A DNA stretch of 64,000 bases, from contig NZ_JH379028.1 of NCBI RefSeq assembly GCF_000235505.1, forward strand, positions 566,849 through 630,848, read 5' to 3'. The notes under the pieces are model-generated. The model saw only the letters and a list, made by a program, of their open reading frames with translations, made no database searches and was not told where the DNA came from. A program made the translations under genes and the position numbers. Positions within the stretch are counted from its first letter, which is position 1; every line of letters starts with the position of its first letter. Source of the stretch: Hungatella hathewayi WAL-18680. Lineage in GTDB: Bacteria > Bacillota > Clostridia > Lachnospirales > Lachnospiraceae. Of this stretch, positions 17,884 through 27,496 are shown one piece after another.

Positions 17884-17999
17884 TACTTAGCTTTTTTGTT
17901 AAATTCCGTATTTGTATTATACTTAGCATTTTTGCTATTATCAATAGCTTATTTGTTAAACTTATCTTTTTTATTAAACTTAGCATTTATGATAAGTTT
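17884..17999 (+). promoter_or_regulatory. Cluster of repeated operator-like motifs upstream of XRE gene
   Basis: ACTTAGC followed by a T-rich stretch recurs at 17885, 17921 and 17978, with related TTGTTAAA blocks between. The last copy is an inverted repeat (AAACTTA at 17976-17982, TAAGTTT at 17993-17999). The cluster lies about 90-200 bases before the XRE regulator and is a plausible set of its binding sites. Inference only. Confidence 0.5.
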
Positions 18000-18084
18000 T
18001 GTTGTTATGTTATTTTAATTGTGCTATACTATTTCTAAGATTGATACCTTTGTGATTTTAGAATAGACAGGACTGGATAAATCT

Positions 18085-18642
18085 ATGACATTAGGGGAAC
18101 GTATTAAGCGCGTTCGTACTTTTCGCAGTTTAACGCAACGTGAATTAGGTTTGAAATTGGGATATGAAGAAAGAAATGCAGATGTCCGGGTTGCACAGTA
18201 TGAATCCGGCTATCGGGTTCCAAAGAATGATACACTTATCGAAATGGCAAAAATACTGAACATCAATGATATTCATTTTGTCGGAGTAACGCCGGGTTCT
18301 GCAGAAGATATTATGTTGACTTTTCTTTGGCTTGATGAAGATAATCGGAATACGTTTCATCTGTTTCAGTTTGTCAGAAATCCGGGGAAGTGTAACGCTT
18401 CTGATGATAAGTCTGTGCGCTACTATGATAATGACGAATGGCCCGCACATCCTCCTGTCGGTATGTGGATTGATTATGGTTTGGTCAACGATTTTATGCG
18501 TGAATGGTGTTTGCGAAAAGAGCAGTTGAAAAATAATGAAATTTCAGAAGATGAATATATGGAATGGAAATTGAATTGGCCTGCTACCAGTAGCAGTGTT
18601 GATGAAAATGGGAATGATGAGAAAAATAACAGTTATAAATAG
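18085..18642 (+). CDS. XRE family HTH regulator of the island
   Basis: 185 residues. The helix-turn-helix occupies residues 1-60 (GERIKRVRTFRSLTQREL, VAQYESGYRVPKNDTL). The C-terminal part (about 70-170) is rich in Asp and Trp (WLDEDNRNTFHLF, MWIDYGLVNDFMREW) and is typical of regulators in integrative elements of Firmicutes, though not assigned a function. It is 51 bases upstream of the SIR2-type gene on the same strand, so it could control that gene. Confidence 0.85.
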   Translation: MTLGERIKRVRTFRSLTQRELGLKLGYEERNADVRVAQYESGYRVPKNDTLIEMAKILNINDIHFVGVTPGSAEDIMLTFLWLDEDNRNTFHLFQFVRNPGKCNASDDKSVRYYDNDEWPAHPPVGMWIDYGLVNDFMREWCLRKEQLKNNEISEDEYMEWKLNWPATSSSVDENGNDEKNNSYK

Positions 18643-18693
18643 ATAAAGATGTAAGATTTCTTACTCGAATGAACAAATACGGAGGAATTTCAT

Positions 18694-20295
18694 ATGTCAA
18701 AATATTTACAATACATTCCTAGAACTTTACAAGAGGATTTTGTCGGTAATAACGTAATTCCAATAGTGGGTGCTGGCTTTTCAAAAAATGCAATTATTCC
18801 TTCTGGCATAAGTATGCCTGATTGGAATCAGTTAGGTCATAATGTAGCCTCGTATATAATGGACTATGAATATACCAATGCTTTAGATGCTTTATCTATA
18901 TTTGAAAGTGAATATTCTCGAATAAAATTGATTGAGTTATTAGTAAAAGAACTACATATTTATGAAATTCAGCCAAGTCCCACATATATGGCTTTCTGTG
19001 ATATTTTTTATGACACCATATGTACTACTAATTTTGATTTTCTATTGGATGAATCTCTACAATTAAGCAAACGTCCTGTTTCGGTAATCGTTTCGGAAGA
19101 AAAATTATCAATCAATATGAAAGACTCTACAAAATTAATTAAATTGCATGGCGATTTTAACCATCCAAACAATATGGTCATTACTGAACAAGATTATGAT
19201 TTTTTTTTAGATAATAATAAATTATTGGCAACATACATTTCTAATCTATTCATTACAAAAACTCTATTTTTAGTAGGGTACAGTTTTGATGACAATGATA
19301 CTAGAAATTTATGGCAAATTATAAATAGCCGACTAGGTAATCTTAAAAAACTGGCGTATTGCGTTATGGTTGACGCAAGTAAGACTGAAATAGCTCGATT
19401 TGAAAGACGTAATATTAAAGTTATAAATTTACCCGGTAAAAAGGAAAACTATCCCCAAATTTTGGAAGCTTTTTTTAAGGAAATAAAGGAATTAATTTCT
19501 CAAAGCAGTACCCAATTATTTCAAACAACAGATAACAGAGTTAAAGAAGAGCTAATACTCCCAGACGAAGTCAATCGCTTATGTTACATTGCGGCCCCTC
19601 ATCAAAGACTTTCACAAATTAAGGAAAATATTTTTCCACTTCTATCAAGTTATTCTATAACACCTATAACTCTTGATGAGATACTTTATCCTGGTGATAA
19701 TTGGTTGGCTAAAAGCGAACTTCTTATTGAAAAAACAAATTTAGCTTTAATTGATTTAACACAAAATAATTCAAATGTTATGTGGGAATTGACTACTTTG
19801 CTAAAAAATAGAAAGCACATTATTCTTATTGCTAATGAAGGCTCTATAATAGACATTCAGATAAAAGAACACTCTATAATTTATTACAAAACATTAGATG
19901 ATGAAGATTTCCTACTTAAATTGCAAAATCACATAGATATGTATATTAAAGATTATCCATTTGACGGCATAGAAGAAGCCATGAGGTTATTTGAAAAAAA
20001 AGAATTTAATGCTGCTTCTATATCTGCATTTCGATATTTAGAAGAAAGTATACGTAAATCAAATATAAAATTAGACAACTATTCGCACCATTATTCTCTT
20101 AATATGATGCTACAGGCTCTATACAAAAATGAGATTTTACACAATATATCATTTAACGAAATTAAAGATTATATCTCTCTCAGAAACAACTTAGTTCATA
20201 CAAATATATCAATCAATAAATCTGAAGCAGCAAATGTAATAGCTTTCGTTAAAAAAATAGTAAATGAATTGACTTCTTATATAAGGTCAAACTAA
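18694..20295 (+). CDS. SIR2-domain protein with deoxyribosyltransferase-like and HEPN regions (candidate defence effector)
   Basis: 533 residues in three parts. Residues 15-265 are a SIR2_2-type domain: GAGFS (26-30), TTNFDF (111-116, Asn113), LHGD with the catalytic His152, and LVGYSFDDND (193-202). Residues about 295-400 resemble a nucleoside 2-deoxyribosyltransferase/TIR-like fold (CYIAAPH, ALIDLTQNNSNVMWE with Asp354 and Glu365). Residues about 425-530 look like a HEPN domain with the RX4H motif RNNLVH (Arg497, His502), a usual RNase active site. SIR2 domains in phage-defence systems such as Thoeris deplete NAD+. The gene is far more AT-rich than the core, sits in an island with a regulator just upstream, and has its own terminator. 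It has a GGAGG ribosome site. The triple combination is not one I can name. Confidence 0.82.
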   Translation: MSKYLQYIPRTLQEDFVGNNVIPIVGAGFSKNAIIPSGISMPDWNQLGHNVASYIMDYEYTNALDALSIFESEYSRIKLIELLVKELHIYEIQPSPTYMAFCDIFYDTICTTNFDFLLDESLQLSKRPVSVIVSEEKLSINMKDSTKLIKLHGDFNHPNNMVITEQDYDFFLDNNKLLATYISNLFITKTLFLVGYSFDDNDTRNLWQIINSRLGNLKKLAYCVMVDASKTEIARFERRNIKVINLPGKKENYPQILEAFFKEIKELISQSSTQLFQTTDNRVKEELILPDEVNRLCYIAAPHQRLSQIKENIFPLLSSYSITPITLDEILYPGDNWLAKSELLIEKTNLALIDLTQNNSNVMWELTTLLKNRKHIILIANEGSIIDIQIKEHSIIYYKTLDDEDFLLKLQNHIDMYIKDYPFDGIEEAMRLFEKKEFNAASISAFRYLEESIRKSNIKLDNYSHHYSLNMMLQALYKNEILHNISFNEIKDYISLRNNLVHTNISINKSEAANVIAFVKKIVNELTSYIRSN

Positions 20296-20320
20296 AAATA
20301 GGTATCACAAAACAAAGTGA

Positions 20321-20358
20321 GAGCCAGAAAGTCCGCTATTTAAGCGGCTTTCCGGCTC
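20321..20358 (+). terminator. Hairpin terminator after SIR2-type gene
   Basis: A long stem (GAGCC-GAAAG-CCGC / GCGG-CTTTC-GGCTC with single mismatches between blocks) begins 25 bases after the stop codon. No T run follows, so termination may be partial or assisted. Confidence 0.65.
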
Positions 20359-20368
20359 CCTGTCTACT

Positions 20369-22705
20369 ATTGTTCAAGTGCAATCGAAATCCGCCCTCTT
20401 GTCCCACCCAAAACAGCCCATTCTTTTCCCAGCTTTTTTTCGGATTTATTAACATTTTTGAAATATAGATATGTTTTTTCTGCCCTCTTCTCTGCTCTTT
20501 TTCCGACTTTCGTGCAGCACATTATTTGAGACTGTCACAACCAAAGAACAGGAACAAAAACAGGTTGAGTTTTGTTTGGATTGGTTCTGGTTTTGAATTT
20601 TCCTTGTAAATACGTCGTTTCCGGGTGTTTTTCTTTTCGATTCTTCTTTCCGAGTTGCTCTTTCTCTATTTTGAAAACAGAGAGTGAACACAGGGCAAAG
20701 GGCAGAAATTGGGTGGAAAGGAAAAGCAGAAGTACCGGGATTGTTAGTCCTGATACTTCTGTTTGATTTTACTTTATTCTATTTTCGACCGGATAATTAA
20801 GTTAAAGCCGGTGGGATGGGAACAATTTGTTCAAGTCCCATTGAAACTCTCCCAGTTGTCCAACTGAAAATAGCCTTTTTGTTTTCTCTTTTTTCTTTAT
20901 TTTTAGCTTTTCAGTCTTGTTTTTTCTGCCTTTTTCTCTGCTCTTTTTCCGGCTTTCGTGCAGCCACATCATTCGAGACTGTCACAACCAAATGGCAGGA
21001 ACAAAAACAGGTTGAGTTTTGTTTGGATTGGTTTTGGATTTTGAATTTTCCTTGTAAATACGTTGTTTCCGGGTGTTTTCCTTTTCTAGTTTTCTTTCTA
21101 ATTTGCTCTTTCTCTATTTTGAAAACAGAGAGTGAACACAGGGCAAACGGCAGAAATTGGGTGGAAAGGAAAGACGGAAAACAAAAAGCAGAGCTGCCAG
21201 GATAAAAAATCCTGACGCTCTGTTATGCGACTTTATTCTATTTTCGGCTGGATTGTTTGACTCTTTTCAGCTGCACTTGAACACAATTGTTCAAGTGCAA
21301 TCGAAATCCGCCCTCTTGTCCCACCCAAAACAGCCCTTTCTTTTCCGGCTTTTTTCGGATTTATTATCATTTTTGAAATACAGATGTGCTTTTTCTGCCT
21401 TATTCTCTGCTCTTTTTCCGGCTTTCGTGCAGCTACATCATTTGAGACTGTCACAGCCAAAGAACAGAAACAAAAACAAGTCGAGTTTTGTTTGGATTGG
21501 TTCTCAATTTGAATTTTCCTTGTAAATACGTTGTTTTCTGGTGTTTTTCTTTTCTAGTTTTCTTTCCGATTTGCTCTTTCTCTATTTTGAAAACAGAGAG
21601 TGAACACAGGGAAAACGGCAGAAATTAGGTGGAAAGGAAAGACAGAAAAGAAAAAGCAGAAGTACCGGGATTGTTAGTCCTGATACTTCTGCTTTGTTTC
21701 TACTTTATTCTATTTTCGACCGGATAAAAGGTTGAGAGCCGGTGGTATGGGAACAACAATTGTTCAAGTGCAATCGAAATTCGCCTTCTTGTCCCACCCA
21801 AAACAACCCATTCTTTTCCCGGCTTTTTTCGGATTTATTATCATTTTTGAAATACAGATGTGTTTTTCTGCCTTCTTCTCTGCTCTTTTTCCGGCTTTAG
21901 ATCAGCCACATCATTTGAGACTGTCACAGCCAAAGAATAGGAACAAAAACAGGTTGAGTTTTGTTTAGATTGATTCTGGTTTTGAATTTTCCTTGTAAAT
22001 ACGTTGTTTCCGGGTGTTTTTCTTTTCCAGTTTTCTTTCCTTTTTGCTCTTTCTCTTTTTGAAAACAGAGAGTGAACAGAAGGCAAATGGCAGAAATTGG
22101 GTGGAAAGGAAAGGCGGAAAACAAAAAGCAGAAGTACCGGGATTGTTAGTCCTGATACTTCTGCTTTGTTTTTACTTTATTCTATTTTCGACTGGATAAA
22201 GGTTGAGAGCCGGTGAGATGGGAACAAACTTTGTTCAAGTGCAATCGAAATTCGCCCTCTTGTCCCATCCAAAACAGCCCATTCTTTTCCCGGTTTTTTT
22301 CGGATTTATTATCATTTTTGAAATACAGATATGTTTTTTCTGCCTTCTTATCTGCTCTTTTTTCAGCTTTAGATCAGCCACATCATTTGAGACTGTCACA
22401 ACCAAAGAACAGGAACAAAAACAGGTTGAGTTTTGTTTGGATTTGTTCTGGATTTGAATTTTCCTTGTAAATACGTTGTTTTCTGGTGTTTTCCTTTTCT
22501 ATTTTTCTTTCCGATTTGCTCTTTCTCTATTTTGAAAACAGAGAGTGAACAGAAGGCAAAGGGCAGAAATTAGTTGGAAAGGAAAGACGGAAAACAAAAA
22601 GCAGAAGTACCGGGATTGTTAAGTCCTGATACTTCTGCTTTGTTTTTACTTTATTCTATTTTCGACCGGATAATTGAGCTGGAGCCGGTGGGATGGGAAC
22701 AATAC
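20369..22705. repeat. Tandem array of five ~470-bp non-coding repeats downstream of guaA
   Basis: Five units start with TTGTTCAAGT at 20369, 20827, 21287, 21760 and 22231 (spacing 458-473 bases). Each carries pyrimidine-rich blocks, a conserved GAGACTGTCACA box, TTCCTTGTAAATACGT, a long imperfect hairpin around GAAAACAGAGAGTGAACA, and at its end a strong hairpin (20726-20761, 21188-21222, 21656-21692, 22128-22164, 22601-22638), then CTTTATTCTATTTTCG. Open frames crossing the units change frame from copy to copy because the units differ by indels not divisible by three, so they are not coding. In the second unit the hairpin arms differ (GAGC/GCTC instead of AAGTA/TACTT) with both sides changed together, pointing to selection on the fold. 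The hairpin nearest guaA would act as its terminator. Confidence 0.85.
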
Positions 22706-24250
22706 TTACTCAAACTCTATGGTCGCCGGCGGCTTCCCGGTACAGTCATACAGTACCCGGTTCACGTGTTTCACCTCGTTGACAATCCGGCTGCTGACCT
22801 TTCCAAGCAGTTCCCATGGAAGCTCTGCGAATTCGGCGGTCATGAAGTCGATGGTGTTCACTGCCCGCAACGCTATCGCATAGTCATAGGTTCTCTCATC
22901 GCCCATGACTCCGACGGACTGCATATTCGTCAGTGCCGCGAAATACTGGCCAATGCTCTTGTCCAAGCCGGCGGCGGCTATCTCTTCGCGGTAGATGGCG
23001 TCGGCATCCTGCACGATTTTTACTTTCTCAGCCGTTACCTCTCCCATGATTCGGACGCCGAGGCCTGGGCCTGGGAAGGGCTGGCGGTAGACTAGTTTTT
23101 CGGGAATGCCGAGCTCTAAGCCGGCTTTTCTCACCTCGTCTTTGAATAAGTCGCGCAGCGGTTCAATAATCTCTTTGAAATCGACGAAATCCGGCAATCC
23201 GCCTACGTTGTGGTGGGATTTGATTACGGCGGACTCTCCGCCGAGGCCGCTCTCCACCACATCTGGGTAAATGGTACCCTGAACAAGGAAGTCCACCTTG
23301 CCAATCTTCTTGGCTTCCTCCTCAAACACACGGATGAACTCCTCGCCGATGATTTTTCTCTTGGCCTCCGGCTCTGTCACTCCGGCCAGCTTCTCGTAAA
23401 ATCTCTCCTGGGCATTGACACGGATGAAGTTTAAGTCATAGTTCCCGTTTGGCCCGAAGATTTCTTCTACCTCGTCGCCCTCGTTCTTGCGGAGCAGCCC
23501 GTGGTCCACGAAGACGCAGGTCAGCTGCCCACCGACCGCCTTCGCCAGCATCACAGCCGCCACGGAGGAATCCACGCCGCCAGACAGCGCGCAGAGCACT
23601 TTGCCATCTCCAACCTTCTCGCGAATCGCCTGGATGGTGTTCTCCACAAATGCATCCATCTTCCAGTCGCCGGCACAGCCGCACACCTCATACACAAAGT
23701 TGGACAGCATCTTAAATCCTTCCTGGGTATGAAGCACCTCCGGGTGGTACTGGATGGCGTACAGCTTCTTCTCCACGCACTCCACAGCCGCCACCGGACA
23801 GGCCGGGGTGTGGGCGATAATCCGGAAGCCGTCAGCTGCCTTCTCAATATAATCGTTGTGGCTCATCCAGCAGATGGTCTTCTCCGACACATTGCCAAAC
23901 AGTTTCGAACTCTTGTCCACAGTGACTTCTATCTTGCCATACTCACGCACAGGGGCCTTTGTCACCACGCCGCCCAGCACGTGCATCATCAGCTGCGCTC
24001 CGTAGCAGAGTCCCAGAACAGGGATGCCCAGCTCAAACAGTTCTCTCGAATAGGTTGGCGCGCCCTCCTCATAACAGCTGTTGGGACCGCCTGTCAAAAT
24101 GATTCCCTTAGGATTCATGGCCTTAATCGTCTCGATATCTGTTTTATAAGAATAAATTTCACAATATACGTGGCTTTCTCTTACACGGCGCGCAACCAGC
24201 TGATTGTACTGGCCGCCAAAATCAATGACAATGATTTTCTCTCTGTTCAC
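22706..24250 (-). CDS. guaA: GMP synthase (glutamine-hydrolysing)
   Basis: 514 residues, the usual length for the fused enzyme that converts XMP, ATP and glutamine to GMP in purine synthesis. The N-terminal class I amidotransferase has the nucleophile in GLCYGAQ and the His/Glu pair in YHPE. The ATP-pyrophosphatase domain carries the PP-loop SGGVDSS, and the C-terminal dimerisation domain ends TIEFE. No purine riboswitch was recognised upstream. The 3' end of guaA is a known insertion point for genomic islands, which fits the accessory DNA beyond it. Confidence 0.97.
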   Translation of the reverse strand: MNREKIIVIDFGGQYNQLVARRVRESHVYCEIYSYKTDIETIKAMNPKGIILTGGPNSCYEEGAPTYSRELFELGIPVLGLCYGAQLMMHVLGGVVTKAPVREYGKIEVTVDKSSKLFGNVSEKTICWMSHNDYIEKAADGFRIIAHTPACPVAAVECVEKKLYAIQYHPEVLHTQEGFKMLSNFVYEVCGCAGDWKMDAFVENTIQAIREKVGDGKVLCALSGGVDSSVAAVMLAKAVGGQLTCVFVDHGLLRKNEGDEVEEIFGPNGNYDLNFIRVNAQERFYEKLAGVTEPEAKRKIIGEEFIRVFEEEAKKIGKVDFLVQGTIYPDVVESGLGGESAVIKSHHNVGGLPDFVDFKEIIEPLRDLFKDEVRKAGLELGIPEKLVYRQPFPGPGLGVRIMGEVTAEKVKIVQDADAIYREEIAAAGLDKSIGQYFAALTNMQSVGVMGDERTYDYAIALRAVNTIDFMTAEFAELPWELLGKVSSRIVNEVKHVNRVLYDCTGKPPATIEFE

Positions 24251-24362
24251 AAAGATTCCTCCTGTATGCTTATCGTTATCCTGCTTCTTTTTTCAATTTA
24301 CCTAGTATAGCATATCCGTTCCCACTTCTACAATACTATCTCATGAATTTTTTTGTAGAAAT

Positions 24363-24410
24363 ATGGCGCGGCAGGAAGACTTTTTCAGTCATTTTTTCCT
24401 GCCGCGCCAT
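24363..24410 (-). terminator. Terminator after uvrA
   Basis: A perfect 15-bp stem (ATGGCGCGGCAGGAA with its complement) with an 18-base loop, just past the uvrA stop codon and before the guaA promoter region. Confidence 0.85.
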
Positions 24411-24422
24411 CGCCTGGCACTC

Positions 24423-27254
24423 TTATTCCAGATTCAAATATTTCTTCACATACTGCCCCGTGTAGGACTCCGGCACCATGGCCACTTCCTCCGGCGTTCC
24501 CTGGGCAATCACGGTTCCACCCCTGTCGCCGCCCTCCGGCCCGATGTCAATGATATAATCCGCCGTCTTAATCACATCCAGATTATGCTCAATCACCACC
24601 ACCGTATTGCCGCCTTCCGACAGTCTGCGCAGTATCTCAATCAGCTTATGCACATCCGCAAAATGCAGTCCGGTCGTCGGCTCGTCCAGAATATAGATGG
24701 TCTTGCCCGTCCCGCGCCGGCTCAGCTCCGTAGCCAGCTTAATTCTCTGGGCCTCACCGCCTGACAGCTCCGTGGACGGCTGCCCCAGCTTAATATAGGA
24801 AAGTCCCACATCATTGAGCGTGGCAATCTTCCGGTAAATGGATGGCACATTCTCAAAGAATTTCAGCGCCTCCTCCACCGTCATATTCAGCACGTCGTAA
24901 ATGCTCTTTCCTTTATACTTCACGTCCAGCGTCTCCCGGTTATACCGCTTGCCGCCGCAGACCTCGCATGGCACATACACATCCGGCAGGAAATGCATCT
25001 CAATCTTGATAATGCCGTCGCCGCTGCATGCCTCGCACCGTCCGCCCTTCACATTGAAGCTGAAACGGCCCTTCTGGTACCCTTTGGCCTTCGCGTCGGA
25101 GGTGGACGCAAACAAATCACGAATCATATCAAACACGCCGGTGTAGGTGGCCGGGTTGGACCTTGGCGTCCGCCCGATCGGCGACTGGTCGATATCAATA
25201 ATCTTGTCCAGCTGCTCCACACCCTCAATCTTCTTATGCTTACCGGGAATCGTTCTCGCCCGGTTCAACTTCTTCGCCAGCGACTTGTACACAATCTCAT
25301 TCACCAGCGAGCTCTTACCGGAGCCGGACACGCCGGTCACACAGGTCATAATCCCCAGTGGAATCTTCACATCAATATTCTTTAAGTTATTCTCCTGGGC
25401 GCCCCGCACTGTCAGGTATCCGGTCGGTTTTCTCCGCTCCTCCGGCACCGGAATCTTAATCCTGCCACTCAGATACGCACCGGTAATGGAATCCTTGCAT
25501 TTCATAATCTGCTTCGCCGTACCGCAGGCCACCACCTGGCCTCCGTGCTCTCCGGCTCCCGGACCGATATCCACGATATAGTCCGCCGCCATCATGGTGT
25601 CCTCGTCATGCTCCACCACCAGCACGCTGTTGCCCAAATCCCGCAGGTGCAGCAGGGTCTTTAGCAGCTTATCATTATCTCTCTGGTGAAGTCCGATACT
25701 TGGCTCGTCCAGAATGTAGGCCACGCCCACCAGTCCGGAGCCAATCTGGGTCGCCAGCCTGATTCTCTGCGCCTCGCCGCCGGACAAGGTTCCCGTTGCC
25801 CTGGAAAGAGACAGATAGTCCAGCCCCACATCAATCAGGAAGGAAATTCTGGCCCGAATCTCCTTCAAAATCTGGGCGCCGATGGCCTCCTGCATGCTGG
25901 TCAGCTTCAACCCGTCCATGAACTCCCGGAACTTCACAATGGACATATTGGTAGCGTCAAAAATATTCATATCCCCAACCGTCACCGCCAGGGATTCCTT
26001 CTTCAGACGTTTCCCGCCACAGGCCGGACATGGGGTAATTCTCATAAAGCTCTCATACTCCGCCTTGGAGGACTCGGAAAATGTCTCCCGGTACCGTCTC
26101 GCCACATTGGCAATCAGGCCCTCGAAGGCCACGTCGTACACGCCCTCCCCACGCTGTCCCTTATAATATACCTTGACTTCCTTCCCACCGGTTCCGTAGA
26201 TGAGAATGTCATGTATCTTCTTCGGATAATCCTCAAACGGCGTGCTCAGACTGAACTTGTACTCTTTGGCCAGCGCATCCAGTATCGCCCTGGTGTAACT
26301 TCCTTTATCGGTACAGGACTGCCATCCCAGCACCACAATGGCACCCTCATCAATGCTCAGACTCTTGTCGGGAATCATCAGGTCCTCGTCGAACTCCATC
26401 TTGTATCCCAGGCCAAAACACTCCGAACAGGCGCCAAACGGGTTGTTGAAAGAGAAGCTTCTCGGCTCCACCTCATCCACACTGACACCACAGTCCGGGC
26501 ATGAAAAACTCTGACTGAAGTTCACCGGCGTTCCGCCGACCACATCCACCGTCATCAAACCGTCCGCCAGTTCCATCACTGTCTCGATGGAATCCGTCAT
26601 TCGCTTCTCAATCCCCGGCTTCACCACAAGACGGTCCACCACGATCTCGATATTGTGCTTGATATTCTTGTCCAGCTTAATCTCTTCCGTCAGCTCATAC
26701 ATGTTGCCGTCAATGCGGATACGCACATAGCCGGTCTTTCTGGCGTGCTCCAGAATTTTGGCGTGCTCGCCCTTCCGCCCACGGACCACCGGAGCCAGCA
26801 GCTGAATCTTGGTTCCCTCCGGCATGGAGAGAATCTGGTCCACCATCTGGTCCACCGTCTGCTTCTTAATCTCTTTCCCGCAGACCGGGCAGTGGGGGAT
26901 ACCGATTCTGGCATACAGAAGTCTCATATAATCGTATATCTCAGTCACCGTACCAACGGTGGAACGGGGGTTCCGGTTGGTGGATTTCTGGTCAATGGAA
27001 ATGGCCGGGGACAATCCCTCGATGTTCTCCACATCCGGCTTCTCCATCTGGCCCAGGAACTGTCTCGCATAGGAGGACAGGGATTCCATGTAACGCCGCT
27101 GGCCCTCCGCATAGATAGTATCGAAAGCCAGGGAAGATTTACCTGAACCGCTGAGACCGGTCAAAACCACCAGTTCATTTCTGGGGATATCCAGGGAAAT
27201 GTTCTTCAAATTGTGCTCATTGGCACCACGTATCTTGATGTACTGCTTTGCCAT
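24423..27254 (-). CDS. uvrA: Excinuclease ABC subunit A
   Basis: 943 residues, the usual length for UvrA, the damage-sensing ATPase of nucleotide excision repair. Both ATPase modules are intact: Walker [10 protein letters not shown] near residue 35 and GVSGSGKSS near 640, signatures [12 protein letters not shown] and [12 protein letters not shown], and Walker B YILDEP twice. Zinc-binding cysteines are seen in CPVCG (two sites) and [14 protein letters not shown]. uvrB is not in the window. No LexA-type (DinR) box was found upstream. Confidence 0.97.
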   Translation of the reverse strand: MAKQYIKIRGANEHNLKNISLDIPRNELVVLTGLSGSGKSSLAFDTIYAEGQRRYMESLSSYARQFLGQMEKPDVENIEGLSPAISIDQKSTNRNPRSTVGTVTEIYDYMRLLYARIGIPHCPVCGKEIKKQTVDQMVDQILSMPEGTKIQLLAPVVRGRKGEHAKILEHARKTGYVRIRIDGNMYELTEEIKLDKNIKHNIEIVVDRLVVKPGIEKRMTDSIETVMELADGLMTVDVVGGTPVNFSQSFSCPDCGVSVDEVEPRSFSFNNPFGACSECFGLGYKMEFDEDLMIPDKSLSIDEGAIVVLGWQSCTDKGSYTRAILDALAKEYKFSLSTPFEDYPKKIHDILIYGTGGKEVKVYYKGQRGEGVYDVAFEGLIANVARRYRETFSESSKAEYESFMRITPCPACGGKRLKKESLAVTVGDMNIFDATNMSIVKFREFMDGLKLTSMQEAIGAQILKEIRARISFLIDVGLDYLSLSRATGTLSGGEAQRIRLATQIGSGLVGVAYILDEPSIGLHQRDNDKLLKTLLHLRDLGNSVLVVEHDEDTMMAADYIVDIGPGAGEHGGQVVACGTAKQIMKCKDSITGAYLSGRIKIPVPEERRKPTGYLTVRGAQENNLKNIDVKIPLGIMTCVTGVSGSGKSSLVNEIVYKSLAKKLNRARTIPGKHKKIEGVEQLDKIIDIDQSPIGRTPRSNPATYTGVFDMIRDLFASTSDAKAKGYQKGRFSFNVKGGRCEACSGDGIIKIEMHFLPDVYVPCEVCGGKRYNRETLDVKYKGKSIYDVLNMTVEEALKFFENVPSIYRKIATLNDVGLSYIKLGQPSTELSGGEAQRIKLATELSRRGTGKTIYILDEPTTGLHFADVHKLIEILRRLSEGGNTVVVIEHNLDVIKTADYIIDIGPEGGDRGGTVIAQGTPEEVAMVPESYTGQYVKKYLNLE

Positions 27255-27434
27255 GATTTAACTCCTCTTACTTGTAACCTGTATTGTTCGCATGATATAT
27301 TTCATATCTGTATTTTGAAAGTCCTATGGGAACCATCATAGCACATCTTGTCGTAAATTGCAAACATTTGTTCGCTTTTTCCAGTTTTCCCAATTCCCGG
27401 GATTGGGTATGGTGCGGAAGAATGATTCAGACAG

Positions 27435-27466
27435 AAAAATGCTCTGCGGCCGAAGCTCACAGAGCA
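27435..27466 (-). terminator. Terminator of the beta-helix lipoprotein gene
   Basis: TGCTCTG/CAGAGCA stem ending in five T on the minus strand, about 30 bases past the stop codon. Confidence 0.8.
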
Positions 27467-27496
27467 CCTCTCATTCTTTATTGGAAGCTGCTAAAC

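Noticed and set aside
22203-22470. Open frames in the repeat array (for example those reading SKFALLSHPKQPILF)
   Set aside because: The same nucleotide unit is read in different frames in different copies, there is no ribosome site, and composition is unlike protein. Treated as non-coding.
20369-22705. CRISPR or rRNA/tRNA cluster
   Set aside because: Repeat units are about 470 bp with no short repeat-spacer pattern, and no tRNA or rRNA signatures were seen.
22706-24360. Purine riboswitch before guaA
   Set aside because: The about 100 bases upstream of the start do not show the three-way junction loops expected; no aptamer-like pairing was found.
24993-26504. Long plus-strand frames opposite uvrA
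   Set aside because: Mirror frames rich in His, Arg and Gln with no start signals; uvrA is complete on the other strand.
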